Source: Streptomyces sp. ISL-66
GTDB lineage: Bacteria; Actinomycetota; Actinomycetes; Streptomycetales; Streptomycetaceae
DNA length: 32,454 bases
Assembly: GCF_018614135.1 (NCBI RefSeq)
Contig: NZ_JAGGOW010000023.1
Location: forward strand, 1 to 32,454
Direction: 5' to 3'
Shown here: positions 16,187 to 24,697 of the stretch, piece after piece
Position numbering within the stretch: position 1 is the first letter of the stretch
How the letters are laid out: every line of letters begins with the position of its first letter
Notes under the pieces: generated by a model
Seen by the model: the letters and a program-made list of their open reading frames with translations, nothing else
The model's database searches: none
What the model was told of the DNA's origin: nothing
Made by a program: the position numbers and the translations under genes

Positions 16187-17581
16187 TCAGCCCGCCAGAC
16201 GGGCCAGGATGGCCGGCCCGAGGTCCGTGACGTCGCCCGCACCCATGGTGAGAACGAGATCGCCGGGCTTGGCCATTCCCGCGATGACGTCGGCGACGGC
16301 GTCCTTGTCGTGCTCGGGGGTGACGTCGGCGCCCGCGGCCCGGGCGGCCTCGATGATGATCTCGCTGGTGACTCCGGGGACCGGGTCCTCGCGGGCGGGG
16401 TAGACGTCCAGGACCACGGAGGCATCGGCGAGGGTCAGGGCCCGGCCCATCTCGGTGCCAAGTTCCTGGGTGCGGGAGAAGAGGTGCGGCTGGAAGACGA
16501 CCAGGATGCGGGAGTCCCCGGCGGCGCCGCGGATGGCCTCCAGGTCGGCGGTCATCTCCGTGGGGTGGTGCGCGTAGGAGTCGATGACCTGGACGCCGGC
16601 CGCCTCGCCCTTGAGCTGGAGGCGGCGCTTGACCCCGGTGTACTTGCCGAGGGCGGAGGCCAGGTTGTGCGCGGGGATGCCGAGCGCGACACCGGCGGCG
16701 AGGGCCGCGACGGCGTTGTGCGCGTAGTGGCGGCCGGGCACCGAGACGGTGAAGGTGAGCATCCGGCCGCCGATCACGACGGTGACCTCGCTGGTCAGGC
16801 CGCGCGGGGTGATCTTCGTGATCCGGACGTCGGCCTCGGGCTCCTCGCCGTACGTGACGACCTCCAGCCCCTCCTTGCCGCGGACCCGGTCGGCGATCTC
16901 GGCGGCTCCGGCCTGTCCGTGGGCGATGACCAGGGTGCCGCCCTCGGGGATCTTGCCGACGAAGGTCTCGAAGGACTCGTAGATCTCGTCCATCGACGCG
17001 TAGTTCGCGTGGTGGTCGAGCTCGGCGTTGAGGATGATCGCGACCTGCGGCGTGTACGTGTGGAAGCTGCGGTCGCTCTCGTCGGCCTCGGCGACGAAGA
17101 TGTCGCCCTCGCCGTGGTGGGCGTTGGAGCCGGGGGCGTCCAGGTCGCCGCCGATGGCGTACGAGGGGTCCAGGCCCAGCGCCGAGAGGGAGACCGCCAG
17201 CATCGAGGTGGTGGTCGTCTTGCCGTGGGTGCCGGCGACGGCGATCGGCCGCAGGCCGTCCATCAGGCCGGCCAGGGCGTCGGAGCGGTGCACGACGGGG
17301 ATGCCGAGCTCGGCGGCGCGGGCCAGTTCCGGGTTGTCGGCGCGGATGGCGCTGGAGACGACCACGCAGGTGGCGTCGTCGGCGAGGTGTCCGGCGGCGT
17401 GCCCGATGTGGACCGTGGCGCCGTGGGCGCGCAGCGCCCGGGCGGTCTCGGAGTCACGGGAATCGCTGCCGGCCACCTTCGCGCCGCGCTGCGCGAGGAT
17501 CTTCGCGATGCCGGACATGCCGGCGCCGCCGATGCCGATGAAGTGGGGCCGTTCCATGGCGGTCGGCAGGCCGGGCTTCAT
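16187..17581 (-). CDS. murC: UDP-N-acetylmuramate--L-alanine ligase MurC
   Basis: A 464-residue Mur ligase (EC 6.3.2.8) that adds L-alanine to UDP-MurNAc using ATP, the first peptide step of peptidoglycan synthesis. Domain 1 has the Rossmann motif [12 protein letters not shown] (16-27). The central ATPase domain has the P-loop [10 protein letters not shown] (116-125), EADESDRSF and [10 protein letters not shown]. The C-terminal domain has [10 protein letters not shown] and [11 protein letters not shown], the latter specific to MurC. ATG 17581 has GGAG 9 bases upstream; a second ATG eight codons in also fits. It is encoded away from any division/cell-wall cluster, as is usual in Streptomyces. 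The small stress-type gene upstream on the same strand ends 63 bp before it. Confidence 0.97.
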   Translation of the reverse strand: MKPGLPTAMERPHFIGIGGAGMSGIAKILAQRGAKVAGSDSRDSETARALRAHGATVHIGHAAGHLADDATCVVVSSAIRADNPELARAAELGIPVVHRSDALAGLMDGLRPIAVAGTHGKTTTTSMLAVSLSALGLDPSYAIGGDLDAPGSNAHHGEGDIFVAEADESDRSFHTYTPQVAIILNAELDHHANYASMDEIYESFETFVGKIPEGGTLVIAHGQAGAAEIADRVRGKEGLEVVTYGEEPEADVRITKITPRGLTSEVTVVIGGRMLTFTVSVPGRHYAHNAVAALAAGVALGIPAHNLASALGKYTGVKRRLQLKGEAAGVQVIDSYAHHPTEMTADLEAIRGAAGDSRILVVFQPHLFSRTQELGTEMGRALTLADASVVLDVYPAREDPVPGVTSEIIIEAARAAGADVTPEHDKDAVADVIAGMAKPGDLVLTMGAGDVTDLGPAILARLAG

Positions 17582-17644
17582 TCAGGTAGCTCCAGGATCG
17601 AGTGCGTGCGGGCAGCCGGACACGGGTTCCGGCCGCCTCCCACC

Positions 17645-18112
17645 CTATTCCTTGTGGGCGAAGAGCTTGAGCACCGGAACGCCGACCTTGTGCCGCGCCC
17701 GCGAGGCCCAGTCCCGGTGGAAGAACTCCTCCACGTAGTGCGGGGCGGTCAGCACGATCACCTCGTCGGCGCCGGTCTCGTCCACCACCGCCTTGAGCTT
17801 GTCGAGGGGGTGGTCCTCGATGACCTGTCCGACGGCCTTGGCCCCCTTGGCGCGCAGCGAGGCGAGGGAGTGTTCGAGAGCCAGTTCGGCGGGCCCCCGG
17901 GCGGCGTCGCCCTCCGGTTCGTCACCTTCGCGGATGGCCTCGGGCAGCTCACCGAGCGCTACGTCGTCGATGGCGCGCAGCAGCCGGTCCCGGTCGCCGC
18001 GGGGTTGCATGAGGACGACGAAGGAGACCGACTCGTCTCCGTGCAGGGTCGTGACGAAGTCCACGTCGACCGGGGTCAGCGGCTGCTCGATCATCAATAC
18101 GCTCGTGAACAC
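17645..18112 (-). CDS. Small universal-stress-like protein of unknown function
   Basis: A 155-residue soluble protein that I recognise only as a conserved actinobacterial hypothetical, sometimes labelled indole-3-glycerol phosphate synthase, which the sequence does not support: it is far too short and lacks the TrpC barrel motifs. It begins FTSVLMIEQPLTPVDVDFVT, continues with strand-like SVSFVVLMQP, and ends with DEVIVLTAPHYVEEFFHRDW and VPVLKLFAHKE. The alternating strand/helix pattern with a late DEVIVLT segment resembles an UspA-type nucleotide-binding fold, but the usual GxxGxnS motif is not seen. GTG 18112 is preferred because GAGAG precedes it; an in-frame ATG at 18130 adds six basic residues. 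The product is cytosolic; the neighbouring murC is co-oriented. Confidence 0.72.
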   Translation of the reverse strand: MFTSVLMIEQPLTPVDVDFVTTLHGDESVSFVVLMQPRGDRDRLLRAIDDVALGELPEAIREGDEPEGDAARGPAELALEHSLASLRAKGAKAVGQVIEDHPLDKLKAVVDETGADEVIVLTAPHYVEEFFHRDWASRARHKVGVPVLKLFAHKE

Positions 18113-18259
18113 GGACGCTCTCTTCTTCATGGGCGGAGGCCGGTCTGCCGGCCCCTGCGGAAACCATCCTGCCCCGCTGTCGCACGGAGCCTTGCGCGGT
18201 ATACCTGCCCAGTCATGTGCCCAGCGGAAGCTAATCGGAACGACAAATTCCGCCTCTTC

Positions 18260-19033
18260 TCAGATCCGACGGTAGCGCGTGAAGAGGAACCCGGCCTCTT
18301 CCAGTACGCAGGCCGCCGCGAGCCGGTGCGGAACCGTGACGGAAGGCCCTCCGGAGATCCTCTGGGCGTCACCCGCGGTGAGCATCGGCGAGATCGTCAG
18401 GCACAGCTCGTCCAGCGCGTCGGCGGCCACGAACTGGCCCAGCAGCCGCGGTCCGCCCTCTGTGAGCTGGCGGCGCAGCCCCCGGTCCGCGAGCTCCCGT
18501 ACGACGCGGACCGGGTCCACCGCGGCCCCCTCGCCGGCCACCACGACCTGGGCCCCGGCCCTGACGGCCTCGGCCACGCGCCCGGCCGGAGCGGTGGCCC
18601 CGGTGACCACCAGGGTGGGCACGAGCGGGGAGGTGAACAGGGGCAGCGAGAAGTCCAGCTCCAGGCTCGCGGTGATCACGGCGATGGCGGCGGCGGGCCC
18701 CTGGCCGGAGGCCGCGCGGCGGTCCGCGAAGGCCTCCCGGGCCCGCGCGGGGCGGTACCCCTCCTGGCGAACCGTTTCCGCACCGACGACCACCACATCG
18801 GCCAGCGCCCGCAGGGTGCCGAAGATCTTCATGTCGGTCGCGCCGGAGATGGGCTGCGAGCGCCCGTCGTGCTGGGCCGCGCCGTCCAGCGTGGACACCA
18901 TGTTGGCCCGCATCCAATGGCCGTCCGGGCCGAGGTCGGGGTACGCGTAGGCCTCGGCGAGCTCCTCCGGCGACCACTCCCGGTCGGTCGCGTCCGCTGA
19001 TGTCTGATCGGTCACAGGGAACAGGCGTCGCAT
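18260..19033 (-). CDS. RibD C-terminal-type pyrimidine reductase
   Basis: A 257-residue protein of the dihydrofolate-reductase-like RibD C-terminal family. Such domains reduce the ribosyl side chain of the pyrimidine intermediate in riboflavin synthesis with NADPH. Visible motifs: MRANMVSTLDGAAQHDGRS (substrate binding, with the conserved STLDG), DMKIFGTLRALADVVVVGAETVR, and LTEGGPRLLGQFVAADALDEL, which carries the Glu-Gly-Gly nucleotide-binding loop. The deaminase half of bifunctional RibD is absent, so it may be a lone reductase with a different substrate, as is common for this family in actinobacteria. ATG 19033 lacks a Shine-Dalgarno and is only 36 bp from the divergent zapE start, so both messages may be leaderless. 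Confidence 0.85.
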   Translation of the reverse strand: MRRLFPVTDQTSADATDREWSPEELAEAYAYPDLGPDGHWMRANMVSTLDGAAQHDGRSQPISGATDMKIFGTLRALADVVVVGAETVRQEGYRPARAREAFADRRAASGQGPAAAIAVITASLELDFSLPLFTSPLVPTLVVTGATAPAGRVAEAVRAGAQVVVAGEGAAVDPVRVVRELADRGLRRQLTEGGPRLLGQFVAADALDELCLTISPMLTAGDAQRISGGPSVTVPHRLAAACVLEEAGFLFTRYRRI

Positions 19034-19069
19034 CGGTGCAGTGTGCCACGCCCCGTAGAGTTATGAGCT

Positions 19070-20173
19070 GTGTCAACATCACTCTCGCCCTCAGCGTCAG
19101 CCCCCGGGCGGCCCCCGATAGCCGACGCGGGACCGCAGTCCCTGTGCGCCCGCGAGCCGCGGGTGCCCGCCGAACGGCTGGTGGCCGAGATGGTGCCGCC
19201 GCCCCGCTTCGACTCGGTGCGCTTCGACACGTACGACCCGGACCCGGCCCAGCCGAGCCAGTCGCAGGCCGTCACCGTCCTCGCCGGCTTCGCCGCGGGA
19301 CTCGGAGGCGCCCACGCCAGCGGCGCCGGCAAGCGCCGCTGGTTCGCGAAGAAGCCGGCTGCTCCGAGCGCCCCGCGCGGGGTCTACCTCGACGGCGGCT
19401 ACGGCGTGGGCAAGACCCACCTCCTCGCCTCCCTCTGGCACGCCACCCCGGCCGAGCCCGCGCTCAAGGCCTTCGGCACCTTCGTGGAGCTGACCAACCT
19501 CGTCGGCGCGCTCGGCTTCCAGGAGACCGTGCGGACCCTGGGCGGGCACCGCCTCCTGTGCATCGACGAGTTCGAGCTCGACGACCCGGGCGACACCGTC
19601 CTCGTCTCCTCCCTGCTCAGCCGCCTGGTCGAACAGGGCGTGGCGCTGGCCGCCACCTCCAACACCCTGCCCGGCAAGCTCGGCGAGGGCCGGTTCGCCG
19701 CCGCCGACTTCCTGCGGGAGATCCAGGGGCTCTCCGCGCACTTCCGGCCGCTGCGCATCGACGGCCAGGACTACCGCCACCGCGGCCTTCCCGAGGCCCC
19801 GTCGCCCTTCTCCGACGAGCAGGTGGCGAAGTCCGCGTACGCCACCGAGGGCGCCAGCCTCGACGACTTCCCCGGCCTCCTCGACCACCTGGCCCGGGTC
19901 CACCCCAGCCGCTACGGAGCCCTGACCGACGGCATCACGGCCGTCTGCCTGACCGACGTCGGCCCGGTCCCGGACCAGTCGACGGCGCTGCGCCTCGTGG
20001 TCCTCGCCGACCGCCTCTACGACCGCGAGATACCGGTCCTGGCCTCGGGTGCCCCCTTTGACGAGTTGTTCAGTGAAGAGATGCTGAACGGTGGCTACCG
20101 CAAGAAGTACTTCCGGGCGATCTCCCGGCTCACCGCGCTGGCACGCGACGCGAAGCCCCTGGTGTCCCAGTAG
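19070..20173 (+). CDS. zapE: AFG1-type ATPase, cell division protein ZapE
   Basis: A 367-residue P-loop ATPase of the AFG1/ZapE family. In Escherichia coli ZapE associates with FtsZ under stress; in actinobacteria the role is not established. Walker A is DGGYGVGKTHLLASLWH (starting at 108, with K115), Walker B is LLCIDEFELDD (162-172), and ALAATSNTLPGKLGEGRF holds the sensor 1 Asn and the family-typical NTLP block. The C-terminal SGAPFDELF and GGYRKKYFRAISRL segments are also typical. The N-terminal 45 residues are Ser/Pro-rich. The GTG start at 19070 has no Shine-Dalgarno, but TAGAGT lies about 15 bases before it and could be a -10 box of a leaderless message. OsmC follows 63 bp downstream. 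Confidence 0.92.
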   Translation: MSTSLSPSASAPGRPPIADAGPQSLCAREPRVPAERLVAEMVPPPRFDSVRFDTYDPDPAQPSQSQAVTVLAGFAAGLGGAHASGAGKRRWFAKKPAAPSAPRGVYLDGGYGVGKTHLLASLWHATPAEPALKAFGTFVELTNLVGALGFQETVRTLGGHRLLCIDEFELDDPGDTVLVSSLLSRLVEQGVALAATSNTLPGKLGEGRFAAADFLREIQGLSAHFRPLRIDGQDYRHRGLPEAPSPFSDEQVAKSAYATEGASLDDFPGLLDHLARVHPSRYGALTDGITAVCLTDVGPVPDQSTALRLVVLADRLYDREIPVLASGAPFDELFSEEMLNGGYRKKYFRAISRLTALARDAKPLVSQ

Positions 20174-20236
20174 GTTTGGCAACGCCGGGCCGATTTCCGC
20201 GGGCCGGCCGTTTCCACTTCCGTGAAGGGATCCACC

Positions 20237-20665
20237 ATGGCTGCCACACGCAACGCACACGCCGTCTGGGAAGGCGACCTGTTCGAAGGCAAGGGCGTCG
20301 TCACGCTCGACTCGTCCGGCCTCGGCAGCTACCCCGTCTCCTGGCCCGCGCGGACCGACGAGGAGGCGAACGGGCGCACCAGCCCGGAGGAGCTCATCGC
20401 CGCCGCGCACTCCAGCTGCTTCAACATGGCCTTCTCGAACGGCCTCGCCAAGGCGGGCAACCCGCCGGCCAAGCTGACCACCTCGGCCGCCGTCACCTTC
20501 GTGCCGGGCAAGGGCATCACCGGGATCCACCTCACCGTCGAGGGCGAGGTACCGGGCCTGGACAGCGACGCGTTCGTCGCCGCCGCCGAGGACGCGAAGA
20601 AGAACTGCCCGGTCAGCCAGGCACTGACCGGTACGACCATCACCCTGACGGCCACCCTCGTCTGA
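20237..20665 (+). CDS. OsmC/Ohr family organic peroxide reductase
   Basis: A 142-residue OsmC-type peroxiredoxin-like enzyme that reduces organic hydroperoxides with a pair of cysteines. C61 is in AAHSSCFNMAFS, with the family Ser/His surroundings, and C124 in AKKNCPVSQAL, the classic spacing of peroxidatic and resolving cysteines. The N-terminal WEGDLFEGKGVVTLDSSGLG is typical of the OsmC branch rather than Ohr. ATG 20237 is chosen over GTG 20222 because AAGGGA precedes it by 6 bases. It follows zapE on the same strand, 63 bp away, and ends before a clear hairpin terminator. Confidence 0.94.
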   Translation: MAATRNAHAVWEGDLFEGKGVVTLDSSGLGSYPVSWPARTDEEANGRTSPEELIAAAHSSCFNMAFSNGLAKAGNPPAKLTTSAAVTFVPGKGITGIHLTVEGEVPGLDSDAFVAAAEDAKKNCPVSQALTGTTITLTATLV

Positions 20666-20707
20666 CCCGCCGGCGGCGCCGTCCTGCCGCCATCCCGCTC
20701 CACCGTC

Positions 20708-20738
20708 CCGGCCCCGGAGGACCTGCCTCCGGGGCCGG
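20708..20738 (+). terminator. Hairpin terminator after osmC
   Basis: A perfect 13-bp G/C-rich stem (20708-20720 with 20726-20738) has the 5-base loop ACCTG. It stands 43 bases after the stop. Confidence 0.7.
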
Positions 20739-20853
20739 CCGCCGCGCCCCTGCCGCCGGCGGAGTGACCCCGCCACCGCGTCGCGGCGCCCGCCGCCACG
20801 CCGCGTGATACCACGGCCCGGTCTGCGTCCTGCCCCACCGCCGGGAGTTGCCG

Positions 20854-22269
20854 ATGCGTGCCATGCGTCCGAAGCCGCCGATGCCACCGATCGCGCTCAG
20901 CCGGCGCAGCCTGCTCGCCGCCGGCGGCATCGCCTTCAGCGGAGCGCTCGGCGCGCTCTTCCCCTCCGGCGGCGCCGCCGCGCCGGCCGCCGCCCGCGGC
21001 TACGGACCCCTCGTGCGCGACCCCGCCGGACTGCTCGATCTGCCCGCCGGGTTCACCTACCGGGTGCTCTCCCGCGCCGGGGACCCGCTGCGCTCCGGCG
21101 AGGGCACCGTCCCCGCCAACTGCGACGGCATGGCCGCCTTCGCCTCCGGACGGGGCCGGGACCGCGGAACCGGCGGAAGGGGCGCGGGCGGCGTCCGGCT
21201 CGTGCGCAACCACGAGAACCGGACCACGGCCGCCCTGCGGGTACCCGCCGTCGACGGGCTCACGTACGATCCGTTCGCGCTCGGCGGCTGCACCGTGCTC
21301 GATCTGGACCCGGCCGGCCGGGTCACCGGTGAGCGCGTCGCCCTCGCCGGTACGGCCGTCAACTGCGCGGGCGGCCGCACTCCCTGGAACACCTGGCTGA
21401 CCTGCGAGGAGACCGAGGACCGGGCGGGCACCGCCGGCTACGGCCGCGACCACGGCTTCGTCTTCGAGGTCGACCCCGCCGATCCGCACCGCTCCGGCGC
21501 CGTCCCGCTCACCGCGATGGGCCGCTTCGCGCACGAGGCCGTCGCCGTGGACCCGTACCGCGGGGTCGTCTACGAGACGGAGGACGCCTTCGTCGAACCC
21601 TTCGGCCTCTTCTACCGCTTCCTGCCGGCCCGCCCCCTCGGCGGCCTCGGCTTCCTGCGCGCGGGCGGCGCGCTGGAGGCCCTGCGGGTCCCCGGACTGG
21701 CGAACCTGGCGGTGGTGGACGAGCCGGGGGCCCAGTTCCCGGTGGAGTGGGTCCCCGTACCGGACCCGTCGGCGTCCGGGACCCCGATCCGGCTCCAGGA
21801 CTTCGGCCCCGGCGGGATCACCCACGCGCAGAAGCTGGAGGGCTGCTACTGGGGCGGCGACGGCGTGCACTTCGTCTCCAGCTACTCCCGCAGCAGCGAG
21901 GGCTCCCCCGCCGACCACCACGGACAGGTCTGGTTCTACGATCCGCTGCGCTCCCTGCTCCGGCTCGACGTCGTGTTCGGCCCGGCCGCCGACGTCCAGC
22001 TGCCCGGCGACTCCCCCGACAACATCTGCCTGGCCCCCGACGGCGGGCTGATGGTGTGCGAGGACGGCGGCGGCGCGCAGTACGTCTTCGGCGTGACCCC
22101 GGGCGGCGAGGTCTACCCGATGGCCCGCAACGCGGACGACATCGGCAAGCCGGGGGCCCCGGAGTGGGGGGAGTTCGCGGGCGTCACCTTCTCCCCGGAC
22201 GCCGGGACGATGTACGTGAACGCGTACGCGCCCGGGACCACCTTCGCGGTGACGGGACCGTGGCGGTAG
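20854..22269 (+). CDS. PhoX-like (DUF839) Tat-exported protein
   Basis: A 471-residue secreted beta-propeller protein of the PhoX/DUF839 family, whose best studied members are calcium/iron alkaline phosphatases. It has a Tat signal with the twin arginines at 17-18 (ALSRRSLLAAGGIAFSGA). Propeller motifs include VRLVRNHENRTTAALRVP, NTWLTCEETEDRAG, GRFAHEAVAVDPYRGVVYET, EGCYWGGDGVHFVSS and SPDNICLAPDGGLMVCEDG, with conserved acidic and His residues that in PhoX bind metal. It is shorter than canonical PhoX (about 600-700 residues), so phosphatase activity is not certain. ATG 20854 has GGGAG 6 bases upstream. A terminator hairpin follows, and PPK2 is the next gene. Confidence 0.88.
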   Translation: MRAMRPKPPMPPIALSRRSLLAAGGIAFSGALGALFPSGGAAAPAAARGYGPLVRDPAGLLDLPAGFTYRVLSRAGDPLRSGEGTVPANCDGMAAFASGRGRDRGTGGRGAGGVRLVRNHENRTTAALRVPAVDGLTYDPFALGGCTVLDLDPAGRVTGERVALAGTAVNCAGGRTPWNTWLTCEETEDRAGTAGYGRDHGFVFEVDPADPHRSGAVPLTAMGRFAHEAVAVDPYRGVVYETEDAFVEPFGLFYRFLPARPLGGLGFLRAGGALEALRVPGLANLAVVDEPGAQFPVEWVPVPDPSASGTPIRLQDFGPGGITHAQKLEGCYWGGDGVHFVSSYSRSSEGSPADHHGQVWFYDPLRSLLRLDVVFGPAADVQLPGDSPDNICLAPDGGLMVCEDGGGAQYVFGVTPGGEVYPMARNADDIGKPGAPEWGEFAGVTFSPDAGTMYVNAYAPGTTFAVTGPWR

Positions 22270-22294
22270 GCCGCCACCGCGCCACCGCCTTCCC

Positions 22295-22341
22295 GGCCGG
22301 TCCGGACGACCCGCACGGACGACCCGCCCGGACCGGCCTTT
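22295..22341 (+). terminator. Terminator after the PhoX-like gene
   Basis: An 11-bp stem (22295-22305 with 22328-22338) has a 22-base loop that contains two copies of GACGACCCG; TTT follows. It lies 25 bases after the stop. Confidence 0.6.
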
Positions 22342-22418
22342 CGCCCTCTGGCGATCGCCTGCGATCTGTCGGAACATCGGAACATCGGGGGGAGTCGACG
22401 GGATCGGGGTAGGCAGTC

Positions 22419-23408
22419 GTGGCCAAGAAGGACAACGGGAAGCCCGCCGTGGCGCAGAAGCCCCGTTCCCTCCGCGAGCCGCTCCGCACCTCCGCCGAGA
22501 ACTCCAAGAACCCCAAGGCCCCCAAGGGCGCCCGCAGGACCGGCGGCCACGGTCCCGGGCGCGGCCACGGCACCCCCCTGTCCCCCTTGCTCCGCGTCCC
22601 CTCCGGCGAACCCGTCGACCTCGACGCCTTCGACCCCGGCGGGACTCCGGGCGGCCCCACCGACAAGGCGGCCGGCGTGGCGGCCACCGCCCGGATGGCC
22701 GAGCGGCTCGCCTCCCTCCAGGAGCGGCTCTACGCCGCCAGCACCGCCGGCGACCGCCGCCGCGTCCTCCTCGTCCTCCAGGGGATGGACACCAGCGGCA
22801 AGGGCGGCACGGTCAAGCACGTGGTCGGCCTGTTCAACCCCTCCGGCTGCCGGATCAAGGCCTTCAAGGCCCCCACGCCCGAGGAGCGGAACCACCCCTT
22901 CCTCTGGCGCATCGCGAAGGCGCTCCCCCAGCCGGGCGAGATCGGCATCTTCGACCGTTCGCACTACGAGGACGTCCTCATCGCCCGCGTCCGCGAGCTG
23001 GTGCCGCGCAGTCAGCTGGGCCGCCGCTACGCGCAGATCAACCGGTTCGAGAAGTCCCTCGCCGACGACGGCGTGAGCGTGGTGAAGGTCTTCCTCCACA
23101 TCGGCTACGCGGAGCAGCGCGAGCGGCTGCTGGAGCGGCTCGACAACCCGGAGAAGCACTGGAAGTTCAATCCGGGTGACATCGAGGAGCGCTCCGCGTG
23201 GCCCGCGTACCAGCAGGCGTACGAACTGTCCCTGGAGCGCTGCTCCACGGACGCCGCGCCCTGGTTCGTCGTCCCTGCGGACCGCAAGTGGTACCGCAAC
23301 TGGGCAGTCGGCAAACTACTGCTGGAGCATCTGGAGGACATCGCACCGCAGTACCCGAAGGGTGACTTCGACGTGGACGAGTGCCGCGCACGCTTGCTTG
23401 CCACATAG
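22419..23408 (+). CDS. Polyphosphate kinase 2 family protein (PPK2)
   Basis: A 329-residue single-domain PPK2, a P-loop kinase that transfers phosphate between polyphosphate and nucleotides, mainly polyP-driven phosphorylation of NDP or NMP. Walker A is GMDTSGKGGT (122-131), Walker B is FDRSHYEDVL (178-187), and the lid region RERLLERLDNPEKHWKF is followed by WPAYQQAYE. NHPFLWRIAKALPQPGEIGIF is family-typical. The N-terminal about 55 residues are basic, Pro/Gly-rich and low complexity, unlike compact bacterial PPK2s. The GTG at 22419 is the likely start (AAKKDNGK follows), with only a weak GGGTAGG before it. The next gene begins 17 bases after its stop from its own promoter. Together with the PhoX-like and phospholipase genes it suggests phosphate scavenging and storage, though no PHO box was found. 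Confidence 0.94.
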   Translation: MAKKDNGKPAVAQKPRSLREPLRTSAENSKNPKAPKGARRTGGHGPGRGHGTPLSPLLRVPSGEPVDLDAFDPGGTPGGPTDKAAGVAATARMAERLASLQERLYAASTAGDRRRVLLVLQGMDTSGKGGTVKHVVGLFNPSGCRIKAFKAPTPEERNHPFLWRIAKALPQPGEIGIFDRSHYEDVLIARVRELVPRSQLGRRYAQINRFEKSLADDGVSVVKVFLHIGYAEQRERLLERLDNPEKHWKFNPGDIEERSAWPAYQQAYELSLERCSTDAAPWFVVPADRKWYRNWAVGKLLLEHLEDIAPQYPKGDFDVDECRARLLAT

Positions 23409-23411
23409 TCA

Positions 23412-23417
23412 TATATT
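23412..23417 (+). promoter_or_regulatory. -10 box TATATT before the deacetylase
   Basis: TATATT sits in an AT-rich island, rare in this window, inside the 17-base gap after the PPK2 gene. It ends 8 bases before the GTG start at 23426, so the message should begin at or very near the start codon. No convincing -35 hexamer is seen. Confidence 0.55.
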
Positions 23418-23425
23418 TTGCGTAT

Positions 23426-24364
23426 GTGACCATCTCACTGCGCAGGACGGCTGCCGTCGCGGCCACAGCAGCTATCAGTGCCGCCCTCACCGCGTGCGGG
23501 GGCGGCACCAGTACGTCGGGCGCCGGCGGCCAGGCCCGGATGGGTGCCTCCGCCGCCCCCTCGGTTCCGGCTTCCGGCTCCCCTTCCGCGGCCGCGTCCG
23601 GGCCCTCGCAGTCGAGCCCCGGCAGCAGCCCGTCGGCGTCCCCGCTGGCGGGCGCTCCCGGCAAGGCGCCGACCATGGCGCCCGGTCCGGGCGGACTGAC
23701 CCCCGTGTTCGAGCGGGCGAAGCAACACAGCGACAAGACGGTGGCGCTGACCTTCGACGCCGACATGACCTCCGACCAGGGGCCGCGCGCGGCGAACGGC
23801 GAGCACTTCGACAACCCGCAGCTGATCTCCACGCTGCGCACGCTCAAGGTGCCCTCGACGATCTTCATGACGGGCCGCTGGGCGGAGGAGTACCCGGACC
23901 AGGCGAAGTCCATCGGCACCGACGCGAACTTCGAGATCGCGAACCACTCGTACAGCCACCACGCCTTCAAGGCCCCCTGCTACGGGCTCCCCACCCTCGA
24001 CGAGGCCGCGGCGCGCGCCGACGTGGACCGGGCCTTCGACGCGTTCCGCAAGGCGGGGGCCGTCAACACCGTCCCGTACTTCCGCTTCCCCGGCGGCTGC
24101 TACGACGACCAGGCGCTGCGCGCCATCTCCACCGCCAAGGTCACGGCCGTCCAGTGGGACGTGGTCAGCGGGGACGCCTTCGCGAAGGATCCGGACGCGG
24201 TGGCCGAACAGGTCCTGTCCGGGGTCAAGCCCGGCTCGGTCGTGGTCATGCACTGCACGCGCAGCGCCGCGCCCGTCACCGAGGAGGCCATCCGGAAGAT
24301 CGTCCCCGAGCTGAAGAAGCGGGGCTACCGCTTCGTCAAGGTGTCCGAGCTCATCGGGAAGTAG
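23426..24364 (+). CDS. Polysaccharide deacetylase lipoprotein (NodB domain)
   Basis: A 312-residue surface lipoprotein with a carbohydrate esterase 4 domain. The signal ends with the lipobox LTAC (C24), followed by a long Ser/Pro/Ala/Gly spacer to about 90. The NodB domain has TFDADMT (D111, D113), NHSYSHH (H174, H178: the metal-binding HxxxH), FRFPGGCYDD (R220), WDVVSGD (D250) and VVVMHCTRS (H276). All catalytic and zinc residues are present, so it should remove N-acetyl groups from cell-wall or extracellular glycans such as peptidoglycan or chitin-like polymers. No Shine-Dalgarno precedes GTG 23426; the promoter placement points to a leaderless mRNA. Confidence 0.92.
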   Translation: MTISLRRTAAVAATAAISAALTACGGGTSTSGAGGQARMGASAAPSVPASGSPSAAASGPSQSSPGSSPSASPLAGAPGKAPTMAPGPGGLTPVFERAKQHSDKTVALTFDADMTSDQGPRAANGEHFDNPQLISTLRTLKVPSTIFMTGRWAEEYPDQAKSIGTDANFEIANHSYSHHAFKAPCYGLPTLDEAAARADVDRAFDAFRKAGAVNTVPYFRFPGGCYDDQALRAISTAKVTAVQWDVVSGDAFAKDPDAVAEQVLSGVKPGSVVVMHCTRSAAPVTEEAIRKIVPELKKRGYRFVKVSELIGK

Positions 24365-24376
24365 TCCTAGTAGTCC

Positions 24377-24577
24377 TCAGCCGGAGCAGGCCGTGCGCTG
24401 CGCGTCCTGCCACTCGCACACCGGGCACAGCACCACGCCCGGTGTCGCGACCCCGTACTCGGTGGGCTTGCCGCACTGCACGCAGTCGGCGTACGGCGGC
24501 CCGGCCACCCTTCCGGCGGGCGCCGCGGGGGCGGGGTAGTACGAGGAGTCCTGCGGGCTCTGCTCGGTCTCGTCCAT
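24377..24577 (-). CDS. Small zinc-ribbon protein of unknown function
   Basis: A 66-residue protein with an acidic, Pro/Ala/Tyr-rich N-terminal half and a C-terminal four-cysteine ribbon: DCVQCGKPTEYG (CxxC) and VVLCPVCEWQDA (CxxC), likely to bind one zinc. A fifth cysteine lies near the end. I do not know the family; the coherent ribbon and strong third-position G/C bias support a real gene. ATG 24577 is used, but GTG 24595 in frame has the better ribosome-binding sequence (AGGA, about 6 bases away) and would add six residues. It converges on the deacetylase gene and diverges from the PTH2-like gene. Confidence 0.7.
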   Translation of the reverse strand: MDETEQSPQDSSYYPAPAAPAGRVAGPPYADCVQCGKPTEYGVATPGVVLCPVCEWQDAQRTACSG

Positions 24578-24697
24578 GCGTACGAGCCTACTCACCGCAT
24601 CCTGCTCCGGCGCGCAGCGAGTGGGTCTTGGACCCACGGCCGCCGCTCCTCCCCCTCGGACATCGTCCTGACGGCGGAGGCTGGCAAACTTGGCCGG

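Noticed and set aside
17645..18112. Indole-3-glycerol phosphate synthase
   Set aside because: The product is about 155 residues and lacks the TrpC barrel motifs; the label seems to be a carried-over misannotation.
16310..19000. Forward open frame of about 900 codons over murC and its neighbours
   Set aside because: It is the antisense shadow of murC, the stress-type gene and the reductase; Gly/Asp/Val-rich with no domain.
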